From: Acanthosoma haemorrhoidale
Taxonomy: Eukaryota > Arthropoda > Insecta > Hemiptera > Acanthosomatidae
Assembly: GCA_930367205.1 (NCBI GenBank)
Contig: OV884014.1
Span: 108,972,138 to 109,036,137 of the forward strand
DNA length: 64,000 nt
Direction of reading: 5' to 3'
In this document: one piece after another, positions 32,515-43,092 of the stretch
Numbering within the stretch: the first letter of the stretch is position 1
Layout of the letters: each line of letters starts with the position of its first letter
Notes under the pieces: generated by a model
Database searches by the model: none
The model's input: only the letters and a program-made list of their open reading frames with translations
What the model was told of the DNA's origin: nothing
Program-made: the position numbers and the translations under genes

Positions 32515-32560
32515 AATCATAGCCTTGGTTCGAATCCCGACTCGACAAAAACTGTGATCG
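32515..32560 (+). other. tRNA B-box fragment (candidate SINE)
   Basis: GCCTTGGTTCGAATCCCGAC at 32522-32541 contains a perfect B box. The T-stem does not pair fully and there is no acceptor stem, so it is not a tRNA gene. Confidence 0.35.
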
Positions 32561-32949
32561 TGCATAACAATTTAAATGATAATAAACCCTTTGAATAACA
32601 TATAGATACGTACATTACATTTGATGTACAAATATATTCGGTATTCAATGGCACTGGAGCAGGTAAAACTATATGTAGAACATGTTTACTTGGGGAAGTT
32701 CCAGTTAAAACTAAAGTAATAAAAAGGAGGAAAACAAATATTGGAAGATAACTTTTTATTCTAAAGATTTCCTCGATAAAAATAATAGCTAAAGTTGTAT
32801 TCTATTTATTGTTAAAGTCCACTTAGGCTAGTAGCAATAACTTAGCTCCATACTATCCATTCTTACTTAGGCTCAAACTTCTCGGAGGATAAAGTGGTTT
32901 TCGTGGTTGAAGTGTGATGATGACCGCGGACGATGGGAATTTGTGCTTC

Positions 32950-32962
32950 AGATAGAACAAGA
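32950..32962. repeat. 13-bp target-site duplication, left
   Basis: AGATAGAACAAGA, repeated at 33329-33341. Confidence 0.9.
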
Positions 32963-33328
32963 TAGCTTCTTGGCCATATTTGCAGATGAAACTGCAGCCT
33001 TGTCATCCCACCCAGACCCCGATATAGCATCCTGGAGACTGAAGCAGTGGCCTCGTGACCTGCTATAAATGCGTAACAGTGGGAGTCCTGGCAATGGCCA
33101 GTTTCTCCAATTATGTCTGTCTCGCGCTCTTGGTCAGCCTCCGCTGGCTCGTAGCCGGTGACGCGGCTGACGGAGGAGCGTGGGGGACTTTCTCTTTCGC
33201 ACGCGAGGGAGGTGACAACCTGTGGATTTGGGTAAAATATGATATGAATGAGATCATTCATCACAATTACTTATAGCCCGATAAGACAGATTGTAATTTT
33301 ATCATAATAAAGCTGTTTAATAATAAAA
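32963..33328 (+). mobile_element. LINE family A copy, large internal deletion
   Basis: Begins in the RT core: the translation reads FADETAALSSHPDPDIAS, the FADD box with its second aspartate changed to glutamate. It then jumps at about 33032 straight to the last codons and 3' UTR (CTGAAGCAGTGGCCTCGTGA). Roughly 650-700 bp are missing relative to the copy at 16413. The flanking 13-bp duplication is exact, so the unit inserted as one piece. The deletion either predates insertion or arose by template jumping during it, or came later. Confidence 0.88.
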
Positions 33329-33341
33329 AGATAGAACAAGA
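33329..33341. repeat. 13-bp target-site duplication, right
   Basis: AGATAGAACAAGA, equal to 32950-32962. Confidence 0.9.
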
Positions 33342-35150
33342 GACATATTAAATGCGGAAATTTCTTTAAAACTCGCCAATTCTACAAAATGAGTTTCTGC
33401 ATTGTGAGATTCTATTTTGTGGTTTCGAGGCAGAAAGAAAAGATCCCAGGTGAGCTAGGTATATCTCGGCCACAGTCCGGGCACGTTGCACAGAAATTCC
33501 TCGCTCGATGATATTGGACCAAATATATTTCGGCCAGTTCCTTTTGTTCCTCCTGATCGTGATCTGGGAGTGCTCTGAACATTAGTCATGTTTCCTCAGC
33601 AGGGTTGAGCCTTCCCTCACATTTTATAATCCAGTATTGTTTTACTACTGTGGACTATGGAGCAGTATTTGTATATTTTGTGTGTATGTGCTAGAAAACA
33701 GATTCATTGTCTTAAACAAAGTTTCTGGCAAAAAAAACCTGCCAAAGGAATTAAGATAGATTGTTTTAATTCTGAGTTTGTACGAGTAGTTTTAAATGTA
33801 TTGATATTTTGTGTAATAGGTTCTCTGTAAAGTAGTTAAGAAGGAAAATATTAAATGTAGTATCGTAGTCAAATCCCCCGAACCTGGCAAGGTCTAAACT
33901 ACACACATATGTGGATTCATGTCTAAACTACCCCGTATATATGCCAGTTACAGTGAGGCATATGCTATCTGAAACTTTTCCTTTTTACTAATAGGCAATT
34001 ATAGGTTTTGCTGAAGTTGAGCCACCGCGATGGAGGGGACATCCGAATGTCGAAGTTTGAGAGCCCCCCCATTATCCCCCCTCGAGGTTGTGCAGTAGTT
34101 GGAGGAGCTAATTGAAAGCGTGCTCGGGAACTGGAGCGAACACACGGACAGCTAAATAATTCACACCGTTGACGGCAGAGGGCGATGAATATGTAGGCTG
34201 TGGAATCCTCGGGTGTCGGCGGTCTCGCGGTGGTCTTTGATCCGACCTCAGGCACATGTCTCCTAGGTACTCCTGTAGTCTTTGGTAGTGCTGGACTGTT
34301 CAATACGTAATTTCCCAGCATTCGGAACAGGTACGAGGAAATAATCAGTTTTATTGTTCTAGTCACACCAAATACAATTAGTTTTCAAATCAGAGCTATT
34401 GACAAAAATAAAACACTTTTAATACTTAGGAGATTTTATCCGCAATCCTAAGTATAACTTTTATATGGAAAATTAATTAAATGGCCAAAACCTGAGCTAT
34501 CCTTAATTTTTTACATCAAATTCTGTATCGTTTCTCAATTAAGTTCAATGAACAAAGTGTTAAATACATCGCAAATTGAACTTTGTCATGAAGTGATGGT
34601 AATATTAGTGTTTCCGCGAAGTATTCACGATTCGTATTTTTCATGCTTTCACATAGCGAAGAAAGGATCAGATACTTTTGGATTTGGGAATGAAATAATT
34701 TGTTTTTCGAGCCTTATTTTACGATAAGTTTAGCCATGAAACATGTGTTGTCGAGATTGTTGTTAGCTGATGTAATAATTAGTTACACATTTTTCAAGTC
34801 ACATAGAATAGATGAATAGGTTATATAATAGCCTTCTAGATTGGCTCAGTGATGAGTAATATTTTAAATTTAACAGTAAACATGTCAATTTATGCAAAGT
34901 TAAAAAGACTGTTGTTAGCGCTCTAAATATAAAAAAAAAAAATATATATATATAAATTTAGTTTTAATAATTGGTTTATTTTTTATTTAAAACAGCAATT
35001 TAAACATTGATTTTTTTCATACTTTAACAGTTTTAATTATGTCATAATGTTAAGAACGAAGGAGAAAAATTATTATTTGTTACAAAACGTGAATGTTTAA
35101 AGATTAGATTTTGTTTACATAAAGAGGATTAACTCGGACTCTTACTTAAC
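33342..35150. other. Intergenic DNA with one GC-rich island
   Basis: 34020-34330 is GC-rich with a 133-codon minus-strand ORF (33965-34366) lacking known motifs. The rest is AT-rich, including an A-run and TA dinucleotide repeat at 34930-34955. Confidence 0.4.
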
Positions 35151-35154
35151 CAAC

Positions 35155-35235
35155 ACCAGTTGGATGTTAGACACGGCCACGGAACCCACGACCGCTGGAC
35201 TGTTAAAACTAAGCCAGTGCGTTAAAGTAAAAAGG
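35155..35235 (-). other. tRNA-derived SINE remnant (candidate)
   Basis: The minus strand reads GCACTGGCTTAGTTTTAACA, then GTCCAGCGGTCGTGGGTTCC. This is an A-box-like start (CTGGCTTAGT) with a B-box-like GGTCGTGGGTTCC at a tRNA-compatible distance. There is no full cloverleaf. Confidence 0.45.
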
Positions 35236-36890
35236 TAATTTTTTTTCTGTGAATTTAATTACGTCTAATCGAGAAGAGATCCTGAGGGAACGACATTTCT
35301 CGACCGAGACACTTATTGGACACTTCAAGAGACGACCGCTCACAGACAATCATCTGTCATCAGCTCCCGTCGAAGTATTGTTCACCTCCATGTCGACATC
35401 GGCCATCCACCTACTGCAATCTCCAGTCTTCAGGTCGTACTCATTCTTACTACTATTGTCAATTTTCTGCATTCTCGTATGGAACATGAAATTATGAGAT
35501 TCAAATTCTCGTGAGCCGTGTATTTCAGTCAGCATTGGCCATGACATAAATTTATTTGTCACGACATACAACAGAAACAAAGAGCTCTGAATAAACAATT
35601 ATTGAACCTTAACATTTATTCATGTTATTTAACTTGTAATGTAGCAATCTGGCCACATAAAATTATATTTGGGTTTCATTTATCAAATCAACATTTTTGT
35701 TGATCGATTCAATTGCTAATTGTAACAATTGTATCGCTCAAATAATTATTGTTGCAATTACTCTTGTTTATTTAATTATGTGCAATACTATCTGATAAAT
35801 TCACGTAGGCCTACAAAATTAATAAGTATTTACGCTTTCATTTCGTCATTTGAGATACGTATCCATTTTGAATCAAATTAATTATGAATTTAATATGTAC
35901 ATATTCAATAATACGGAAGCAATTATAATTATTGATCAATATCGTAGAATAAGAAGAATCATTTGTTTTTTTTGATAATTTATTTATGTATAAAAAGAAA
36001 GGATGGTGTGACAATAAATCTGGAAATCTTTTATTGGAAAAATTATTTTGGTTTACCATTTCTTGCTTTCCTCATTTATGTTTTACCAATTAATTTTATA
36101 GTCCTTCAGGGGAAGAACCAGCAAACAATTTGCCGCTACTGCCGAAACAACTGTTGTTCAAAATTTTCAAATCACTAACATTAATCGGTAAATCTATATA
36201 TAAACGAACTATTATTGCATATGTTTATGATTATAAACCATTTTGCTATTGAAAAATGTTATAAAAATCAATCCAGAACAAATTTCAATCTTTCTGCCTG
36301 TTGAGATAATTTGATTTGTAAATTTTCTTCTACGAAGTAAACGATAAGTGACTATTTTCTGTCTATATTTGTAAATTTCGCCATAGGTTCCTAAGTAAGG
36401 GATTTCCACAGTGACAGCTCCCTTTGGTGTTTTAGGCATGTGCGACAACACGGCCCTAAAACCTAGGGTGCATGATAAATCTTTTTGTTTACAGTTTTTC
36501 CTCCGAGGCCTTCCTCCTACCTTGGGAGTACGTGACGTGACTCCCTCATCCTCAGAGGCCTGCTTATCATTCAGCAAGTAGCCGCCATTATAATGCACTC
36601 AAGACGGCTGGATTTTCATCGGAGTAATTACTCAGTCATTCTATTATCTAGTTGTTGAGCACTCAGACTACCAGGTTCTGGGAACAGTGCCATTCTCCAT
36701 GCCACAAACACAGATGATTAGTGGACGAAAAATAACTGATGGATTTGTCTCGCCATTTCAATGGTATTGACAATTAACTTTATTGTTTACTTCTACTAGG
36801 TTACATTTAATGACATACAAGAGATAAAACCAGCTGATGTTTCTGCCAATTTTCGGCCAAACATGCGTCATTTCCGTTTTGTTTATTTAA
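35236..36890. other. AT-rich DNA with unassigned ORFs
   Basis: ORFs at 35249-35497 (plus) and 35350-35598 (minus) overlap and have no motifs. A 128-codon minus-strand ORF at 36212-36598 starts with a GC-richer half containing GGRPRRKNCKQKD, an AT-hook-like basic patch, then runs into AT-rich sequence. I cannot assign it. Confidence 0.35.
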
Positions 36891-36897
36891 CCTTTTA

Positions 36898-37687
36898 TGA
36901 TTCCTCTCCCTGTATCTGAGTGCGGAACATCCATCTCGAGGCTAAAAAGACAAGAACTAAACAGACGCTTTGGACTACTGTACATACTACTTCAAAGGAC
37001 ATCCCCATCTTTCAATAGAAAAAAAATTACTAATTTACAAAGTTATACCTAAGCCAATTCGGACATACGGAATAGAGCTATGGGGAACAGCAAAAAAGTC
37101 GAACATCAAGCGTATCCAATCCTTTCAATCAAAAGTCCTGAGAACAATAGTAAATGCCCCTTATTACGTCAGCAACAAAACCCTCCATAACGATCTTAAT
37201 ATACCTTACATTCTTGAACTCATCCCTTCCAATTTCATGAAATTCCATAGTAGCCTATCCAACCACACTAATCCCCTAGCACAATCATTGCACTGCACCA
37301 CTCATCCCTATAATCCTCCTCGTAGACTGAAACGGCAGGGGCCTCATGACCTGCTATCAATGCGTAACAGTGGGAGTCCTGGCAATGGCCAGTTTCTCCA
37401 ATCATGTCCTGAGCGTCTGTGGCTCTCGTGCTCTTCGTCAGCTTCTACTGGCTCGTGTTCGGTGACGCGGCTGATGTAGGAGCATGGGGGACTTCCCAAG
37501 GCTCCACTTCCTCTTTTGCATGCGAGAAAGGTGGCAACCATGTGGATTTGGGAGGCCTCTGGGCTGTTTGTAAATACTGTTTGACTGAGCGAGTGAATGC
37601 AGATTGTAAATATGGTATGAATGAGAACATTTGTCACAATTACTTATTGCCTAATAAGACAGATTGTAATTTTAGCACAATAAAGAT
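36898..37687 (+). mobile_element. LINE family A copy, deletion subfamily
   Basis: Starts at the segment encoding the IPLPVSE region, carries the post-RT domain and a nearly full 3' UTR, and ends at an AATAAA-containing tail near 37683. About 29 bp of the consensus are missing at 36939/36940, where CCATCTCGA joins GGCTAAAAAG. The copy at 46053 has the same join. Two imperfect flanking segments (TTAACCTTTTATGA before, TTAACTCGTTATGA after) may be a decayed target duplication. Confidence 0.85.
36970..37479 (+). pseudogene. Family A LINE ORF C-terminus with lost stop
   Basis: The longest open frame in the window, 169 codons. After about ten out-of-register codons it reads HLSIEKKLLIYKVIPKPIRT, ELWGTAKKSNIKRIQSFQSK, VSNKTLHNDLNIPYILELIP, and HCTTHPYNPPRRLKR. 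This is the domain after the RT thumb, with no catalytic residues. The normal TAA following DLL has mutated to TCA, so translation continues 40-odd codons into what is 3' UTR in the other copies. The ATG at 36970 is incidental. Confidence 0.8.
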
Positions 37688-39080
37688 GTCTATATTAATT
37701 AATTAACTCGTTATGAGACTGAAATTATTTTTTAATAGCTGACAGATATTAAATAGCTTTTAAATTTCAATCTTTTCAATCGTTTCTGACGATTACGGTA
37801 GTTTAAAAAAATCTCACGTGATATTTGAAAGGAAAGTATTCAAGAATACACGATATTTGACACGGGATAGTATTGCTAGCGGTCACTGTTGAAACTGTGT
37901 AATTGGATATGATGAGGCATTTTATAGGAAGGTAAGCTTAGCCTGACGAAAACAACTTATTAGATTTTCGTCGTATTTATTTATGGAGAAGGTCTTATAG
38001 TGGGAAAATGAGACCTCCAGTACATAATCTTGAATGCGAAGCCGCTGCATACAAACACGATATGTTGAACCACTGGTACAAGTGAATATGATGTAGATTT
38101 CACCATCTTAAGCTCTCTCCCTAAAAAAAAACAAAAAAACGCCTTCTTTGTTTAAAATAATATAGCTACACCAGTTCGGCTGAATCATTTTCATACCTCT
38201 AGCTACTTATATTTAAAGATGATATATTTAAAATTAAAAGATATGATGATTATATTGTTAACAGTGCGATTTCCACCAGACTGAACCCTGGCCCAGGGCT
38301 GATTAAAACTGTTGCCAACTGATAGGCATTTCAATGCCCCCGTATCCAGGCAGTTTTCCTCTTCGGCGGCCCGAGGGCCCAACCTGGTTCTATTTCCTCT
38401 ATTAGGGTCCGTCTTATTCCGACCCTTTCCAGCTACCTAGGGCACAATCCCTTACCGGAAGCGGCCACTACCCGTACCAATTTATTCCGCACAAAAGACT
38501 TCTTCAGAAGAAGCAGAAAGAGTCCAATGGGGCCAAAAATAAAATAAAAGGGGGTAAATTCCGTTAAAATGAATTGCCTTTGGAGTACATAATGCCAAAA
38601 GCTATTTACTATATTCCCTCGGGAGAGAGAGCTGCTTCATCAACTTTCTCAATAGGGTTCAATGCGTGGGAAATATCTGATCCTTTATAAAGCCCTCTTA
38701 ACGCACTTCAGATTACTCACTGCTAATTTTCCTGGCTTATTCAATATTTACTTTGTTATTATATACTTTGGAGTATATAACGTATTTTGTGAACTGAATT
38801 AGTCCAATGATGTTTGAAATCTACCTTTTTTAAAACCTTTTAGTCAAAATAAAATATTTTTACACCTTCATAGCATTCGCTTACTCATTTGTACATTATA
38901 TTTACAACGCCAGGTTATTTAAACTTCCTCTTCAATTATAAACAACTTCAAAGTCTGAGAGTAGCAAAGTACCGAAACAGTGGCAACTGAAAATGCTTAT
39001 TTGCGATATTTGTAGGTTATCGTTTTGTGTGAAAATTTTGTTGTGTGGCAAAGTGACTTAAGGAGCTTTCGATGATCAAA
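37688..39080. other. Intergenic DNA with a GC-rich block
   Basis: 38275-38500 is GC-rich and C-rich, with CCCTGGCCCAGGG palindromic near 38285-38299 and no long ORF. It may be an unlisted repeat or SINE. The remainder is AT-rich. Confidence 0.4.
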
Positions 39081-39084
39081 ATAT

Positions 39085-39180
39085 CAGCCTGACTAAGAGC
39101 CACAGACGCTCAGAAGGCGATCGAAGAATCAGCCAATTGTGCCCAATGTAATTAATCTATGAGTGCCCACACGCCACTGA
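39085..39180 (-). mobile_element. LINE family A 3'-UTR snippet
   Basis: The plus strand reads CTAAGAGCCACAGACGCTCA, then decayed sequence matching the antisense UTR around 16695-16760. It lies next to a plus-oriented piece of the same family (39266), so the pair is in opposite orientation. Confidence 0.6.
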
Positions 39181-39265
39181 AGGAGCACTAACTATTGTTC
39201 TAGTTGTCTTATCCGTGCCACAAACTTTTGTAACTCTAGTCTCACCAATATTCATAAATTCGAAG

Positions 39266-39638
39266 GATAAATAAATTACTAATCTACAAAGTGATACATA
39301 AGCCAATCTGGACATATGGAATAGAGCTATGTGGGACAGCAAAAAAAGTCGAACATATTCGAAACGTATCCAATCCTTTCAATCAAAAGTCCTGAGAACA
39401 ATAGTAAATGCCCCTTATTACCTCAGCAACAATACCCTTCATGACGATCTTAATATACTTTATATTGAACTCATCCCTTCCAAGTTCATGAAATTCCATA
39501 GTAACCTATCCAACCACCCTAATTCCCTAGCACAGTCCTTGCACTGCACCACTCATCCCTATAATCCTCCTCGGAGACTAAAGTGGCAGTGGCCTCGTGA
39601 CATGTTATAAATACGTGACAGTTGGAGTTTCTAAGGTC
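39266..39638 (+). mobile_element. LINE family A copy, lacking most of its 3' UTR
   Basis: Covers the segment from LLIYKV to the stop codon. 39329-39610 is open for 93 codons, with a small insertion after KKSRTYS that changes frame at the start. Homology ends abruptly at about 39638, soon after the stop. No tail or target duplication is seen, which points to later deletion or rearrangement rather than a normal 3' end. Confidence 0.8.
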
Positions 39639-40317
39639 TAATATTCATCAATCACCAACTCTCCCAATCTTGAAATCTAGGCTTTACCAGTTTCTTAACT
39701 CCCTCTAATACAAAATTCATAATTTTTCCCTGCTACAGTTCATTCCCTATTTTAATATATCCTTGTAACCTTTTAATCTCTTTTATATCCCGGTAATTAT
39801 ACCTGTATGTTCCTATGTAATTAGTTACTTTTCGCCTACACCCTCGTACTTTTTGTTTAATTATTATGTGCTTATATATAATATATATTATATGGTTGCT
39901 AGATATGTTTATAGTCAAATACTCATTTGTCCGTTTTTGTTATTCATAGAGGACAATATCCCAGAGTAAGATGTTATTTTTCTCTTGATGTTTTACCGTG
40001 ATGTTGTTTAGAAATTTCAACTGTACCAAACGGATTGGACAGAGTAAAAAGTAATACTTTTAGTTTTGGAGACCTAACCTCCACCACAACGGGAGCGTAA
40101 AATTAAACAGCTCTCCCTGAGTCTTCTCCTGGTGAGGATGAAAATCCTAAATGGGAAATTCTCCCTGTTTAAATAGGGAGAAAGTCAGCGGAGCCACTAA
40201 TCACATTAGCATATTTTATACAGAGTTATGATAAGTCTTCGCCGTGGATTCATTAGAGGCGGGCTTAGGTGACAGGTGGCCTAGGACGGCAGGAGGTGGC
40301 AGCAGATTTAACAATCT
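39639..40317. other. AT-rich DNA, nothing recognised
   Basis: Includes an ATATAT-rich stretch near 39870-39895. No gene is supported. Confidence 0.45.
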
Positions 40318-40343
40318 GGGGGGGGGGGGAGATGGGGGGGGGG
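40318..40343 (+). repeat. Paired G-runs (quadruplex-capable)
   Basis: Twelve G bases, then AGAT, then ten G bases. The G-strand could form an intramolecular quadruplex. Confidence 0.8.
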
Positions 40344-40612
40344 TTTAAGCCCCTGGATAAATCCGGAGGACAATTGCGTCAGTGGAGGATCTAATTTATT
40401 GTAGAGAATAGGCCGCTTAAGGAAAAGCAGCTATTTATTCCCGTCACTAATAGATGATCAGTAATAAAGAATCACTAATAAATGATCAGTAATAGAGGCA
40501 ATGTCTCAATCATAGAATCTGGATTGGCATTCCATCATCACAGAGAGGATTTTTTTGTCGAGCCCGAAGGAAGAGGATGTCTCCTTTTTCTTTTATATAT
40601 ATTCCTTTATTG

Positions 40613-40753
40613 TGCTAAATTAAAATCTGCCTTATAAGGCAATAAGTAATTAAGATAAATGCTCTCATTCATACCATATTTACAATTCACCATTCACTCG
40701 CTCATTCATACAATATTTACAGACAGCCCAGAGACCTCCCAAATCCACATTCG
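40613..40753 (-). mobile_element. LINE family A, extreme 3' end only
   Basis: The plus strand carries the antisense of the last 140 bases of family A (CACTCGCTCATTCATACAAT, CAGCCCAGAGACCTCCCAAA). It is a severely 5'-truncated insertion with a clean match to other copies. Confidence 0.8.
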
Positions 40754-41040
40754 CCTTTTTTATGTCAGTCAGTTTGAACTATTTGCCTGTACTGATAAGA
40801 ACGGAGTCATGTGAAAAGCTTCTTAGATTAAGGACATCTAGTCCATTAGACAATACTTTATATATAATTTTAGGGACCTACAATTAGGTCTAAATGATGA
40901 AAAATACGACATTCATACCAATGTATCAGATTCATTTTTGTTGAGCTATTTCAAGTCATCAAATTTTGATACGTGGACTGTTGTGGATTAATACGAGAAG
41001 CTGTATATGAAGGCGTTAGGGTCAAGAAAATATGAGTAAA

Positions 41041-42332
41041 ATGGGACCCTTTAATCCACAAGATGGCTCCAGTGGGAGTAATGTAAACCACTAATGACTA
41101 GTGCTAATATTCGAAATAGACTAGAACACCAAGCAGTGAACTAGTCGCCATAACGGATATGAAGTTTACTCTCAAGGATTTATATTTCACATCCGTAAAA
41201 AGGCAGTTTCTGCCCTGTCTTTACTAACCAAGAAAAAGAAAAAAAGAAAAAAGAAAATCTCTCTGCGCAAATTCTTTTTTTTTTACCGTAAAGCAAAGCA
41301 TATACTCCATCATTTCATTATGGCCGAACTTATTACCTTTTTATGTACACCCTCCGAACTAAAACTAGATCGATAAAAAAAATGACCTCAAGTACTTCTT
41401 CCTTGAACCCAGCGGAGAGAGCGTTAATGTCCTTACTCGTGGATACCTCGCTCAGTTGGTTTGTAGAGCCACTATTGGATGTCTCGAAGTCCCGATCCTC
41501 AAAGTAAGTTTTTCTTTGGGCAATAAAAGTAACTTATGAACTTAATTATGGGTGCAGTTGACATATAAACTACTTGTATCGAACCGCACCTCCTTGTAAA
41601 ATTTCCTAAATCAACTGGTTTTATTTCCAAAAACTGCGATGCCTCTTATCCTCGCATGAACACAAATTATCCTACATGTTAGATCTACTGGTTCTGAAGA
41701 CAATCCATCATTGCAAATATATGCGAATGATTTAAATAAGTTGAGTTATTGTATTAGATAGCGTGCTATTATCCTAGGTTAGCCTTCATAAGGGCCTTAA
41801 TCCCAAAGGGCTACTCCTAAATAAATAGCTATCCACAAAAGTACAACCCACTGCCCGTGACTAAAGCCAGACTGTTTGCAATTCCCTAGAAATAAGTAAC
41901 TTCTCCAGCCAATATTTACATTTACCCTGCTCCTTTTCGTCCGTTTGTTTTGTCTTTTCTTTTTTCTGTTTGCATTTGAGAAACAAAACCTGAGAGAATT
42001 TTTTCTAGGTAAACACTTTAACCACTTAGTCGATAAAAAAAAAAATTCGAACTCTACGTTAAATAAATTCTTCGAAACTTTTAGTTAGATTTTTGAGCAT
42101 AGCCAGTTTTCATTTTCATTAATGCTTTCGTTGTCGGCCATTCTCGTTACAGCAGGAGGCAGGAGCTGTCCTTTTACGGATGTGAAATATAAATCATTGA
42201 GAGTAAACTTCATATCCGTTATGGCGACTAGTTCACTGCTCGGCTGTTCTAGTCTATTTCGAATATTGGCACTAGTCATTAGTGGTTTACATTACTCCAA
42301 CAGGAGTCATCTTGTGGATTAAAGGGTCCCAT
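41041..42332. mobile_element. Long terminal-inverted-repeat DNA element, 1.29 kb
   Basis: The segments 41041-41214 and 42155-42332 are inverted copies, roughly 90% or more identical. Both ends start ATGGGACCCTTTAATCCACA then AGATG. The interior of about 940 bp is AT-rich with no transposase-like ORF, so the element is non-autonomous. From each end, just inside, an ATG opens toward the interior (protein start MTSANIRNRLE). In the right arm this frame continues for 64 codons (42279-42085, minus strand). In the left arm it is frameshifted. No clear target duplication beyond the shared AT could be found, so the superfamily is undetermined. Confidence 0.82.
42085..42279 (-). CDS. ORF starting in the right inverted repeat
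   Basis: 64 codons beginning MTSANIRNRLEQPSSELVAI and running beyond the inverted repeat into the interior before a stop. Composition is protein-like (mixed charged and polar residues), but no domain is recognised. It may be the first exon or truncated start of the element's own gene. The duplicate start in the left arm is broken. Confidence 0.3.
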   Translation of the reverse strand: MTSANIRNRLEQPSSELVAITDMKFTLNDLYFTSVKGQLLPPAVTRMADNESINENENWLCSKI

Positions 42333-43092
42333 CCTACCCAGGGGAGAGATGAGTTTCTAATCGCTGAAGGAAAGATTTTTCCAGTACCGACTTTCCCATT
42401 CTAGCGAGGCGATCTGGTCTGCAGTTGTTTCCAAGGGTATGGTAACCCCAATGCACTTGATCAGCTGTTTAATAAACATTAAATTTCTTTACTTCGCCAA
42501 CACAAACATTTAACTCTTCGCCTTCGGCTTTAAACCTAAGCAAATTGTAGCCTTGAAATAACGAAGAGCACGTGCTTGGCTGAATTTAAAATCTCCAGGA
42601 ATTTCATCCCCCTGGAGAGAATGCGGGTTTCTTATCTATCCAGCTAGGCCATTCTTGCAGTAGCTCCCTCCAGCCTATCTCCGTCAGAGGGAAGGAATTC
42701 TTAAAATGTGCTCAATGAGTATGCGCAATAGCTGCTATGTATAAGGTTTATATCTTATACATATATATGTAATGACAGAAGGTTTTCCCATCCAGCGCGG
42801 AAATGTGAACAAAGGTTGAAACTGTGGAGTTACGATTGCGATTAATTTTTGTTTCATTACCCTCTCTAAGCGTCCGCGCACTAACTCAATCACCAATTTA
42901 GAAGTAATTCAAAAGTAATCCAAATATGCTGTCTAATTATGTTTTCTACACACTTATTTTTTAGGTGCATCATTTTATTAACACATATAATTTGTCAATA
43001 TTTGAAGAGATACAGTATGATTAAAATGGAGTAATTAAAAATAAGTTCGATGCAGTGGAATACAAACGATACTGATGTAAAGATTGTGTGCC
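42333..43092. other. Intergenic DNA, nothing recognised
   Basis: Moderately AT-rich, no ORF or repeat supported. Confidence 0.5.

Noticed and set aside
32522..32541. Possible tRNA gene from a perfect B box
   Set aside because: The T-stem does not pair completely and no acceptor, D or anticodon arm can be drawn.
39085..39638. Twin-priming inversion of one LINE copy
   Set aside because: In twin priming the 5' part is inverted and the 3' end keeps its tail. Here the minus piece is UTR and the plus piece lacks its 3' end, so two separate fragments fit better.
42122..42322. Plus-strand 66-codon ORF
   Set aside because: It lies wholly within the right inverted repeat, antisense to the inward frame. 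No independent support.
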